A stretch of DNA of 64,000 nt, taken from Hyphomicrobiales bacterium (GTDB taxonomy: Bacteria; Pseudomonadota; Alphaproteobacteria; Rhizobiales; JAJFHB01). The stretch's first letter is position 1. Every line of letters starts with the position of its first letter. The DNA lies in contig JAJFHE010000050.1 of the NCBI GenBank assembly GCA_021775755.1, positions 186,001 through 250,000 of the forward strand. Reading direction: 5' to 3'. Shown here piece by piece: positions 40,546 through 48,136 of this stretch. Position numbers and translations under genes: made by a program. A model generated the notes under the pieces. It did not search any database, was not told the DNA's origin, and saw only the letters and a list, made by a program, of their open reading frames with translations.

Positions 40546-41466
40546 TTAAGCGTGTGCGGTTTCGTTAATCCGCCGATAAGTCAGGCGCTTGCCAGAGATA
40601 CCTTTGAATGCAACTACTGTGCGTTCTGCGTCAGTGACCTTGCGGTAGTTATAGCGGAAATCAAACTCGCCCAAATAGCGCTTAAGGTGCTGTTGTGAGA
40701 CGTGCTGATAGGTGCCGGTGATGCCGCGCTTGAGAATGCTGAAATAACCCTCGACCGTGTTGGTGTGCCAGAAGCCGCCGCGAACATATTCGTCAATCGA
40801 ATGGTTGACAGTGCCATGACCGGAGAACTCTTTACCGGTGCGTTTGTAGTAACCTGCATCATCGGTCATGAGATAGGACTTGCGGTCAATCTGCGTAACC
40901 AGAACGGTTCTGAGGTTATTGCGGTTCACGTTCGGCAGATGAAACGAGCGCACTTTGCCGTCACGCTCGACGAGCGACACGACAGGCTCTTTGGTCGGAA
41001 TAGGAGCGCCGCGCTTTGCGTTCTTTGCCTTGCCGCCGACATAGGTTTCGTCGGCTTCGATAACCTTGTTCTGTCCGCCAAGTCCGTCAGTGCTGTTTTC
41101 GCGCATCGCTTCACGGACACGGTGCATCATGAACCAAGCCGTTTTGTACGTGACACCCAACATGCGGTGCATCTGGTGAGCGGAAATGCCTTTCTTGCTG
41201 GCATTGATCAGATGAAAGGCCAGAACCCATTTGTGCAAAGGAATGCGGCTACGCTCCAGAACCGTGCCGACTGTCACGGTGAACGCGCCACGGCATGAAT
41301 TGCACTGGTGCAGCCCGGCGCGATGAGATTTGCCCTTGAGCTTGTGGACGTTGTCAGTCTCGCCACAGTGCGGGCAATACGGCCCATCCGGCCACATGAT
41401 GCTTTCGAGATGTTTGCGGGCTGCGGTCTCTTTTGTGAAAATCGGATTTGTGAGATCGAATGACAT
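40546..41466 (-). CDS. IS1595-family (ISXO2-like) transposase
   Basis: A 306-residue transposase. It has the N-terminal zinc ribbon (CPHCGE ... CNSCRG, residues 32-60), a helix-turn-helix-like region (SAHQMHRMLGVTYKTAWFMMHRVREAM shown in part as MLGVTYKTAWFMMHRV) and the catalytic ISXO2-like domain: EADETYVGGKAKN (Asp), LMTDDAGYYKRTGKEF (Asp) and HTNTVEGYFSILKRGI near the end, the normal motif set of the IS1595 family. No stop or frameshift interrupts it. Its promoter probably lies in the right inverted repeat region, 40-60 bases upstream of the ATG. Confidence 0.93.
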   Translation of the reverse strand: MSFDLTNPIFTKETAARKHLESIMWPDGPYCPHCGETDNVHKLKGKSHRAGLHQCNSCRGAFTVTVGTVLERSRIPLHKWVLAFHLINASKKGISAHQMHRMLGVTYKTAWFMMHRVREAMRENSTDGLGGQNKVIEADETYVGGKAKNAKRGAPIPTKEPVVSLVERDGKVRSFHLPNVNRNNLRTVLVTQIDRKSYLMTDDAGYYKRTGKEFSGHGTVNHSIDEYVRGGFWHTNTVEGYFSILKRGITGTYQHVSQQHLKRYLGEFDFRYNYRKVTDAERTVVAFKGISGKRLTYRRINETAHA

Positions 41467-41506
41467 GGCTTTTTCCCTTGCTATCCCTTATGTGGGAAGG
41501 GTGTCG

Positions 41507-41530
41507 TGCTATGTCAAGTATATAATGCCC
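41507..41530 (-). repeat. Right terminal inverted repeat of the IS1595-type transposon
   Basis: Reverse complement of the left end with one base changed (A instead of G at position 8). It ends in AATGCCC, immediately followed by the target duplication. Confidence 0.93.
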
Positions 41531-41538
41531 AGAAATTC
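41531..41538 (+). repeat. Target-site duplication, right copy (AGAAATTC)
   Basis: Perfect copy of the 8 bases at 39170-39177. Restoring one copy joins 39177 to 41539 and rebuilds the MITE-like element into which the transposon jumped. Confidence 0.93.
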
Positions 41539-41554
41539 GACCTCCGAATTTTCC

Positions 41555-41572
41555 GACTTTATCAACAATATC
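41555..41572 (-). repeat. Right terminal inverted repeat of the MITE-like element
   Basis: GACTTTATCAACAATATC, the reverse complement of 38994-39011 with one mismatch; GGCA follows directly outside. Confidence 0.6.
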
Positions 41573-41643
41573 GGCACATAGCGGAAGTACCACGCACCAC
41601 TCGAAAACGTCTTATGTTGGGTGCTAACCGGACATGCTTCCCA

Positions 41644-41682
41644 GCGGCGTCAACGGTTCGCGTTTATGAGTACACGGCCTAG
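41644..41682 (+). pseudogene. 3'-terminal remnant of a second IS5-type transposase
   Basis: Read in frame this codes AASTVRVYEYTA and a TAG stop, which lines up with the end of the intact IS5 transposase in this island (LAAIRLWLGVYESTS). The last 24 bases (41659-41682) match the reverse complement of the left end of that element at 20 positions. So the end of a second, inverted copy remains here while its body is gone. It marks the right side of the rearranged stretch. Confidence 0.6.
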
Positions 41683-41733
41683 TTGAAGCCGTTCTTTCAA
41701 CCCGATATTCTAGACATAACCGGGGAGGGACGC

Positions 41734-42359
41734 ATGCCGTTATTAAATTCTGTAATTGACATTTCACACTATCAAAAAGTTTCGAGCCTCAAGAAAGTAA
41801 AAGCAGACGGCATAGTTGGAATTATTCACAAGGCCACTGAAGGTCGTACTTGGACTGACGGAAAATACTACAACCGTTCTCGTTGGGCAGTTGAAGAAAG
41901 AGTGATGTGGGGAGCCTATCATTATGGACTTCGCGGGAACCCCAAACAACAGGTTGATCACTTTCTCTCATTCACCGATCCGGACGAGAAGGTACTTCTA
42001 GTTCTCGACTTTGAAGCGACGTCGCATGCCCCTCAGATGAGGCGCAAAGACGCTGAGGCGTTTGTTGAAAGAGTTCACAAGCTGACGGGTGTCTGGCCCG
42101 GCTTGTACACAGGTCAGAGTTTCATCAACGATACGCTTGGAAACGATACCAGCACATCGCTTGCAAACTGTTGGCTTTGGATCGCACCTACAACACCAAA
42201 AAGCCAAAAGTGCCACCGGCCTGGGACACTTATACAATGTGGCAATACACTGATGGCTCACTTGGTCCCGCACCGAGAAAGGTCAATGGCATCGGACGGT
42301 GCGACCGGGACAAATTCAACGGGTCTCTCGATCAACTCAAACGATTGTGGAACCACTGA
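41734..42359 (+). pseudogene. GH25-family lysozyme (muramidase) with one frameshift
   Basis: A glycoside hydrolase family 25 lysozyme of phage or mobile-element type, which cuts peptidoglycan. VIDISHYQ (Asp9) and LLVLDFEA (Asp and Glu) carry the active-site acids, and WGAYHYGLR and GLYTGQSF are family motifs. After WLWIA at 42186 the frame is lost; one base is missing near 42187-42188. In the next frame YNTKKPKVPPAWDTYTMWQY completes the barrel and the protein would end at 42359. The ATG at 41734 has GGGGAGG ahead. Either the gene is dead or the missing base is an assembly error. No holin or other phage gene is near. Confidence 0.8.
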
Positions 42360-42377
42360 TGGCTCCGGGACGTTCCT

Positions 42378-42917
42378 TCAGGCAAGCATCGGTTTGCCGA
42401 GTTGCGCCAGTGCGAGTTCGAGGGCGCTGCGCACAGTGAGTTCCCGAATGCCCGAACGACCCTTGTCTTCCGAAAACCAACACTTCAAGTGAAGCGTTGC
42501 CTGTTCGCGGCGGGCGCAGGCGATGTGGACGAGGCCGACGGGTTTATCCTTTGTGCCGCCACCCGGTCCCGCAACGCCGGTGACCGCAATTGCGAGATCG
42601 CAACCGCTTACTTCGCGGGCGCCTTCCGCCATGGCACGCGCCACCTGCTCGCTGACGGCACCACGTTCTTCCAGCAGGTTTCGCGGCACGCGCAGCCAAG
42701 TTTCCTTGGCACCGTTGGAATAGGTCACAAACCCGCAAGACAGGACATCCGACGAGCCGGCTATTTCGGTGAGGCACGCTGAAATGAGGCCGCCGGTACA
42801 TGATTCCGCAGTAGCCAGCGTATGGCCGAGTTCACGGCACCGGTCCAGTACCGCTTCGGCAAGTTTCAGGTCTCGGGGCGTAAACACTGTTCCCTCCGTC
42901 AAATGTGCTGCGGACAT
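42378..42917 (-). CDS. CinA C-terminal domain protein, nicotinamide-nucleotide amidase type
   Basis: A 179-residue protein consisting only of the PncC/CinA C-terminal domain, which deamidates nicotinamide mononucleotide to nicotinate mononucleotide in pyridine nucleotide recycling. It shows TLATAESCTGGLISACLT (around residues 33-50), SNGAKETWLRV, and AVTGVAGPGGGTKDKPVGLVHIA. The N-terminal MocF-like domain of full-length CinA is absent, as is normal for this locus. Its ATG overlaps the ispDF stop by one base (TGATG), so translation is coupled. Confidence 0.93.
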   Translation of the reverse strand: MSAAHLTEGTVFTPRDLKLAEAVLDRCRELGHTLATAESCTGGLISACLTEIAGSSDVLSCGFVTYSNGAKETWLRVPRNLLEERGAVSEQVARAMAEGAREVSGCDLAIAVTGVAGPGGGTKDKPVGLVHIACARREQATLHLKCWFSEDKGRSGIRELTVRSALELALAQLGKPMLA

Positions 42918-44101
42918 CAGGTGTCGGAGAAGGGAAGGCGGACGGTCGCCGTCGCATAGGCCGCGATGCCTTCGCCGCGGCCAGTAAAGCCGAGGCGTTC
43001 GCTTGTCGTTGCCTTCACGCTGACGCGGCCCACGTCAAGATCGAGAATGCGTCCTACTTCCGCGCGCATCGCCTCCGCATGCGGGCCAATTTTCGGCGCT
43101 TCGCAGACGAGCGTTACATCGACGTGGCCGATGACGCCGCCGCGCGCGGTCACCCGCTTACCCGCGCCTGCAAGAAAAATGTCCGATGGGGCGCCTTTCC
43201 ATTGCGGGTCGGAGGGGGGAAAGTGCTGGCCAATGTCGCCTTCACTCAGTGCCCCGAATATCGCATCGGTGAGGGCGTGCAGGCCGACGTCGGCATCGGA
43301 GTGTCCTTTGAGAGCCGCGTCGTGGGGAACCTTCACGCCGCACAGGATGACATGGTCTCCCGGTTCGAATGCATGAACATCGAAACCGTGCCCGACACGT
43401 ATATCGCCCAGTGCGCTGTTCGATTGATGCGTCATGCGCGTACGCGCCTCTTCAATGTCGCTGGATGTGGTGAGCTTGCGGTTTTCAGTGTCGCCATCGA
43501 CAATGACAACATCAAGCCCGTTCGCCTCGGCAACGGCCGCATCGTCGGTGAGGCTTAAGCTGCCGGCTTTTTGAGCGTCCAGATGCGCCGCAACGATATC
43601 CTCATAGCGAAACCCTTGAGGTGTTTGCGCCGCCCAGAGACCATCGCGGTCAACGGTTGCGGAAATCGTGCGGTCATCAGCCCGCTTCAGCGTGTCGGCG
43701 ACGGCAAGTCCGGGAATAGCGCCGTCATGCGATGAAAGTGCGGAAATCACCCGGTCGATCAGCGCGTCAGACACAAAAGGCCGGGCCGCATCATGGATCA
43801 ACACCTGCTCGGGCGCGTGGGCGGCGAGGGCGGAGAGGCCGCAGAGCACACTTTCCTGCCGTGTTTCTCCTCCTGGAACCGGCGGCAGCACTCCTTCAAT
43901 GCCTCCGCATACGCCTTCAAACGCGGCTGTGTCGTCGCGGTGAATGACGACCTGCACAAAATCCACGCGTGGATGACCGGCAAAGCGCGAGAGCGTGTGG
44001 GCAAGCACCGGCTGTCCGTTCAGATCTGCGTATTGTTTGGGGAGATCGCCGCCGGCGCGCGTTCCGCGCCCGGCAGCGACGATTACTGCAGCCGTTGTCA
44101 T
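42917..44101 (-). CDS. ispDF: Bifunctional IspD/IspF, methylerythritol phosphate pathway
   Basis: One 394-residue polypeptide carries two non-consecutive enzymes of isoprenoid synthesis. Residues 1-230: the cytidylyltransferase IspD with AAGRGTRAGGDLPKQY and HDAARPFV. Residues 235-394: the cyclodiphosphate synthase IspF with RVGHGFDVHAFEPGDHV (metal Asp and His), GHSDADVGLHALTDAI and the C-terminal KATTSERLGFTGRGEGI. Such fusion is characteristic of alpha- and epsilonproteobacteria. ATG 44101 is used because it begins the first IspD strand directly. Confidence 0.97.
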   Translation of the reverse strand: MTTAAVIVAAGRGTRAGGDLPKQYADLNGQPVLAHTLSRFAGHPRVDFVQVVIHRDDTAAFEGVCGGIEGVLPPVPGGETRQESVLCGLSALAAHAPEQVLIHDAARPFVSDALIDRVISALSSHDGAIPGLAVADTLKRADDRTISATVDRDGLWAAQTPQGFRYEDIVAAHLDAQKAGSLSLTDDAAVAEANGLDVVIVDGDTENRKLTTSSDIEEARTRMTHQSNSALGDIRVGHGFDVHAFEPGDHVILCGVKVPHDAALKGHSDADVGLHALTDAIFGALSEGDIGQHFPPSDPQWKGAPSDIFLAGAGKRVTARGGVIGHVDVTLVCEAPKIGPHAEAMRAEVGRILDLDVGRVSVKATTSERLGFTGRGEGIAAYATATVRLPFSDT

Positions 44102-44245
44102 GGTGTCCCGCCAGGGCGTCAAATCGTTGCGGCAGAAGCATTATCAGGTCTCGCAGACGAGGGGAAGTTGCAATAGGCCTTGCGAACCGGACAGGTTTCT
44201 GGTGAATTGCCTATTCTTTAGCCTCCATCGGAACGTGCATAAAGA

Positions 44246-45256
44246 ATGAGCATCACTATAGACAATATTCACCTGGGCGGCCGCGTGTTGCTGGCGCCCA
44301 TGTCGGGTGTTACCGATGCGCCGTTTCGCCAGCTCGCCAGCCGGCTGGGGGCGGCTCTGGTGATCACGGAGATGGTGGCCAGCGCCGAGTTCGCCAAACA
44401 GCACGACGTCATGATGCTCAAAGCGAAACAGGCGGCGGGCCGCGGACCGCACGCCGTGCAGCTTGCCGGCAGAGAGGCTTTCTGGATGGCGGAGGCCGCG
44501 CGGGCGGCCGAGGCCAATGGCGCAAATATCATCGATATCAATATGGGCTGTCCGGCAAAAAAGGTGACCGGAAGCCTCTCCGGTTCGGCACTGATGCGGA
44601 ATCTCGATCATGCGTTGGAGCTGATAGAGGCGACCATCGCCGCGGTGAACGTGCCTGTAACGCTCAAGATGCGGCTCGGTTGGGACGATGAAAACCGCAA
44701 TGCGCCAGAGCTTGCGCGCCGTGCCGAGGCGGCGGGCGTAAGCATGATCACCGTCCACGGACGCACACGCTGCCAGTTTTACGATGGCATGGCGGACTGG
44801 GCCGAGGTTGCACGCGTCAAAAAAGCGGTTACGGTTCCGGTTATCGTCAATGGGGACATCACGACCCTCAAGGACCTGCAAGCGGCGTTGCTCGCCTCCG
44901 GCGCAGATGGCGCAATGATCGGACGCGGTGCCTACGGCAAGCCGTGGCTGCCGGGCCTGTTGAACGAACACCTGAATGGGAACGCAGGTTCTCCGCCGAA
45001 CGTTGCCCAACGCCTCGCGCTGGTGCTGGAACACTACAGCGGTATGCTGGAGCATTATGGCCGCGAAAGCGGGGTGAAGTGTGCGCGCAAGCATCTTGGA
45101 TGGTATCTCGATGCTCTGGTGGAGGCCGGTTGCGGACCGGTTGGTGAGGACAGCGTTTCGTGGCGCCGGCGGCTATGTACGCAAGACGATCCGGCAACGG
45201 TGGTAGCGAGTCTGTCTGAACTGCACGACATGTGCGCCGGGCGGGTTGCGGCATGA
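44246..45256 (+). CDS. dusB: tRNA-dihydrouridine synthase B
   Basis: DusB reduces uridines in the tRNA D-loop with FMN and NADPH. The 336-residue protein has the barrel start [15 protein letters not shown], the catalytic Cys in [13 protein letters not shown] (around residue 99), [15 protein letters not shown] and [16 protein letters not shown] for FMN phosphate. In rhizobia this gene is known as nifR3 and heads the ntrB-ntrC operon; the same order is seen here, with an ATGA overlap to ntrB. Confidence 0.96.
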   Translation: MSITIDNIHLGGRVLLAPMSGVTDAPFRQLASRLGAALVITEMVASAEFAKQHDVMMLKAKQAAGRGPHAVQLAGREAFWMAEAARAAEANGANIIDINMGCPAKKVTGSLSGSALMRNLDHALELIEATIAAVNVPVTLKMRLGWDDENRNAPELARRAEAAGVSMITVHGRTRCQFYDGMADWAEVARVKKAVTVPVIVNGDITTLKDLQAALLASGADGAMIGRGAYGKPWLPGLLNEHLNGNAGSPPNVAQRLALVLEHYSGMLEHYGRESGVKCARKHLGWYLDALVEAGCGPVGEDSVSWRRRLCTQDDPATVVASLSELHDMCAGRVAA

Positions 45257-46416
45257 GCATCTCCCTGACCGAGAGCCCCGATCAGACGCCAAACACGCCG
45301 ATGAGCGAGAGCGTCCTCAACACACTCGGAACACCGGTCGTGGTGGTCGGTCTTGACAATGCCATTCTCTATGCCAACGCGGCGGCGGAAGGGTTTTTCA
45401 AGAGCGGTTCGGCGGTGCTTTACAAGAGCACCCTCGATCAGTTCGTGCCGTTTACCAGTCCGCTGCTCACCCTGATCGACCAGGTGAGGGAGCATGGCTC
45501 TTCGGTCAACGAATACGCCCTCGATATGGCGACACCGCGCACGGGCACGCAATTGCCCGTCGATGTGCAGGTCGCCGCCATCGCCGAAGCACCGGGACAT
45601 GTGCTGGTCATGCTGCAGCCGCGCACCATGGCGCAGAAGATCGACAGGCAACTCACCCACCGCGGCGCGGCACGGTCGGTCTCGGGCATGGCGGCAATGC
45701 TGGCGCATGAAATCAAGAACCCACTGTCAGGCATCCGCGGCGCCGCGCAGTTGCTGGAAGGCGCCGTGACGGACGAAGACGCACCGCTCACCCGCCTGAT
45801 CTGCGAAGAAACCGACCGCATTTGCGCGCTGGTCGATCAGATGGAGGTGTTTTCCGACGAACGCCCGCTAATGCCCGAACCGGTAAATATCCATGCCGTT
45901 CTGGATCACGTGAAATCGATTGCCGTTCAAGGTTTTGCCCATGGCATTCAGTTTGTCGAAGATTACGACCCCTCGCTGCCCGCGGTTCCCGGCAATCGGG
46001 ACTTGCTCGTTCAAATGTTTCTGAACCTTGTGAAGAACGCTGCTGAATCGATCGATGCAAAAGGCGGCGACGGTGAAATTGTGCTTTCAACCGCCTTCCG
46101 CCCGGGCATCAAGCTGTCGGTGCCGGGCGTCGCCAATCGCGTGGCGCTGCCGCTTGAGTGCTGCGTGCGCGATACCGGCGCCGGTGTGCCGGAAGATCTG
46201 GCGCAACATCTCTTCGATCCGTTCGTGACAACGAAAGCGGCGGGAAAGGGACTGGGACTGGCACTCGTCGCCAAGGTTGTGCGTGACCACGGCGGCATCA
46301 TCGAGTGCGATACAAACGATCGTTGGACCACCTTTCGGGTACTCCTGCCAATGGAGGTGGGGGAACGGCCAGACGCCAGTTTGGAACCGGAACGGCGGCA
46401 GCCCGACACTGTGTGA
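45253..46416 (+). CDS. ntrB: Nitrogen regulation sensor kinase NtrB
   Basis: NtrB phosphorylates or dephosphorylates NtrC depending on PII protein. The 387-residue cytoplasmic kinase has an N-terminal PAS domain (about 25-125, [20 protein letters not shown]), the HisKA helix [20 protein letters not shown] with the phosphorylated His at about 153, and a HATPase domain with [13 protein letters not shown] (N box), [12 protein letters not shown] and [16 protein letters not shown] 45253 overlaps the dusB stop as ATGA, which supports this start over ones inside dusB. Confidence 0.95.
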   Translation: MSISLTESPDQTPNTPMSESVLNTLGTPVVVVGLDNAILYANAAAEGFFKSGSAVLYKSTLDQFVPFTSPLLTLIDQVREHGSSVNEYALDMATPRTGTQLPVDVQVAAIAEAPGHVLVMLQPRTMAQKIDRQLTHRGAARSVSGMAAMLAHEIKNPLSGIRGAAQLLEGAVTDEDAPLTRLICEETDRICALVDQMEVFSDERPLMPEPVNIHAVLDHVKSIAVQGFAHGIQFVEDYDPSLPAVPGNRDLLVQMFLNLVKNAAESIDAKGGDGEIVLSTAFRPGIKLSVPGVANRVALPLECCVRDTGAGVPEDLAQHLFDPFVTTKAAGKGLGLALVAKVVRDHGGIIECDTNDRWTTFRVLLPMEVGERPDASLEPERRQPDTV

Positions 46417-46427
46417 GGTCAATCGAG

Positions 46428-47906
46428 ATGACTGGTCAGAATATACTTGTGGCTGATGACGATGCGGCGATCCGCACGGTGCTCAATCAGGCGCTGACAC
46501 GGCAGGGCTATGCGGTGCGCTCGACCGGCAATGCCACCACACTGTGGCGGTGGATAACCGATGGCGAAGGCGATCTGGTGATTACTGACGTAATTATGCC
46601 GGACGAGAACGCTTTCGATCTTCTGCCGCGCATTAAAAAGCTTCGACCTGAGTTGCCGGTCATTGTCATGAGTGCGCAGAACACGATCATGACGGCGATC
46701 ACGGCGACGGAACGCGGTGCTTACGAGTACATTCCAAAACCCTTCGACCTCAACGAGCTGAATGCGGTCGTTGCCCGGGCGCTCGATCACATGAACCGCA
46801 AAACGCGCAGCGCCGACGTGGACGGTGATGGCGAGCGTCTGCCGTTGATCGGCCGCTCACCGGCGATGCAGGAGGTCTACCGGGTCATGGCCCGCCTGAT
46901 GCAGACGGAGCTCACCGTCATGATCAGTGGCGAATCGGGGACCGGCAAGGAACTGGCCGCACGCGCGTTGCACGACTATGGCAAGCGCCGTAACGGTCCG
47001 TTCGTGGCCCTGAACATGGCGGCAATCCCGCGCGAGCTGATTGAGGCCGAACTGTTCGGATATGAAAAGGGCGCTTTCACGGGTGCTCAAATGCGGCGCG
47101 CTGGAAAATTCGAGCAGGCGGAAGGGGGCACGCTGTTTCTAGATGAGATCGGCGATATGCCCATGGAAGCGCAGACGCGCCTTCTGCGCGTGCTTCAGGA
47201 GGGTGAGTTTTCACGGGTTGGCGGCACATCGACCGTCAAGGCCAATGTCCGCATTGTTGCTGCAACCCATCGCGACTTACGCCGCCACATCTCGCAGGGC
47301 CTGTTTCGCGAAGACCTCTTCTACCGGTTGAATGTCGTGCCGGTGCGCCTGCCGCCCCTGCGCGAGCGAATCGAGGACGTCGGCGATCTTGTGCGTCACT
47401 TTCTGGGCGACGCGGTCGAGCAGGGCCTGCCCGAAAAACAGTTCGAACCGGAGGCAGTAGAACGGCTCAAGCTGCATCGCTGGCCCGGAAATGTCCGCGA
47501 GCTTGAAAACACGGTGCGCCGGCTCGTGGCGCTGCACGGCGACGACGTCATAGACGTGGCGATGGTGGAAACGGAATTTGCGGATGTTTCCGGCCAGGAT
47601 GACGGCGTGCGGTCCGGTTACGATCTGAGTGAATACGCGGAGACCTATCTGGCCGATTATTTTGCACTGCACGGCGGTGAGTTGCCGCCGCCCGGGCTCT
47701 ACAACCGAGTTCTCGCACAGATTGAAGTTCCGCTCATAAATGCCGCTCTGGTGGCAACTTCCGGTAATCAGATCAAGGCGGCGGAGTTGCTTGGAATAAA
47801 CCGCAATACGCTTCGGAAGAAAATACGATATCACGATATTTCCGTTGTCCGGGGCATGCCGATGCCATCCGATCTTGACCCGGCCGGGCAGTTGTCCGGG
47901 GAGTAA
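46428..47906 (+). CDS. ntrC: Nitrogen response regulator NtrC (sigma-54 activator)
   Basis: NtrC activates sigma-54 promoters of nitrogen assimilation genes. The 492-residue protein has a receiver domain (1-120; acidic pocket in VADDDAAI and phosphorylated Asp in VITDVIMPD), an AAA+ domain (about 145-385) with Walker A GESGTGKE, the sigma-54 contact loop GAFTGAQ, Walker [12 protein letters not shown] and [11 protein letters not shown], and a C-terminal Fis-type helix-turn-helix ([19 protein letters not shown]). It starts 11 bases after ntrB and pairs with it. Confidence 0.96.
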   Translation: MTGQNILVADDDAAIRTVLNQALTRQGYAVRSTGNATTLWRWITDGEGDLVITDVIMPDENAFDLLPRIKKLRPELPVIVMSAQNTIMTAITATERGAYEYIPKPFDLNELNAVVARALDHMNRKTRSADVDGDGERLPLIGRSPAMQEVYRVMARLMQTELTVMISGESGTGKELAARALHDYGKRRNGPFVALNMAAIPRELIEAELFGYEKGAFTGAQMRRAGKFEQAEGGTLFLDEIGDMPMEAQTRLLRVLQEGEFSRVGGTSTVKANVRIVAATHRDLRRHISQGLFREDLFYRLNVVPVRLPPLRERIEDVGDLVRHFLGDAVEQGLPEKQFEPEAVERLKLHRWPGNVRELENTVRRLVALHGDDVIDVAMVETEFADVSGQDDGVRSGYDLSEYAETYLADYFALHGGELPPPGLYNRVLAQIEVPLINAALVATSGNQIKAAELLGINRNTLRKKIRYHDISVVRGMPMPSDLDPAGQLSGE

Positions 47907-48136
47907 GAAACCCAAAATTCACCCTTTCGGCAAAATGTCGCATAATTGCCACATAGTTGTTGCTTTGCTGCAGGTGTGCTTGCAATATGACGCCCGACTG
48001 TTCGGACGTTAGCGGCGTCCGCTATCCCCGAATGATCTCATTCCGAATGCCGGAGCGGATTGTAAGACAGAAGCCATGTCCCCGTATGGCGATGGCTTTA
48101 TTACTGCATTCGCGCGTTAGCTGGTGGCTTTTGTAT

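Larger units (their letters stand above)
39178..41530. mobile_element. IS1595-family transposon with passenger genes
   Basis: A 2353-base element whose borders can be fixed exactly. It is bounded by 24-base inverted repeats (39178-39201 and 41507-41530, one mismatch at position 8, beginning GGGCATT and ending TTGACATAGCA) and flanked by perfect 8-base direct repeats AGAAATTC. The right part encodes an ISXO2/IS1595-type transposase; the left 1.3 kb carries passenger genes: a HEPN-like protein, a 53-residue basic protein, a membrane protein and perhaps a short acidic protein. The IS1595 family is known to include elements with passengers. The perfect duplication and near-identical ends suggest a fairly recent insertion. 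Confidence 0.92.

Noticed and set aside
36744-41659. A 12-base direct repeat, CGTCAACGGTTC, at 36744-36755 and 41648-41659, on both sides of the island, as possible attachment or target sites.
   Set aside because: The left copy lies about 40 bases outside the IS5 tip and the right copy lies inside the transposase remnant, so they cannot be a target duplication of one event. Twelve-base repeats are expected many times by chance in 64 kb.
42180-42192. Programmed ribosomal frameshift in the GH25 gene.
   Set aside because: The site GCACCTAC has no slippery run and no clear downstream structure; a plain one-base loss or an assembly error is simpler.
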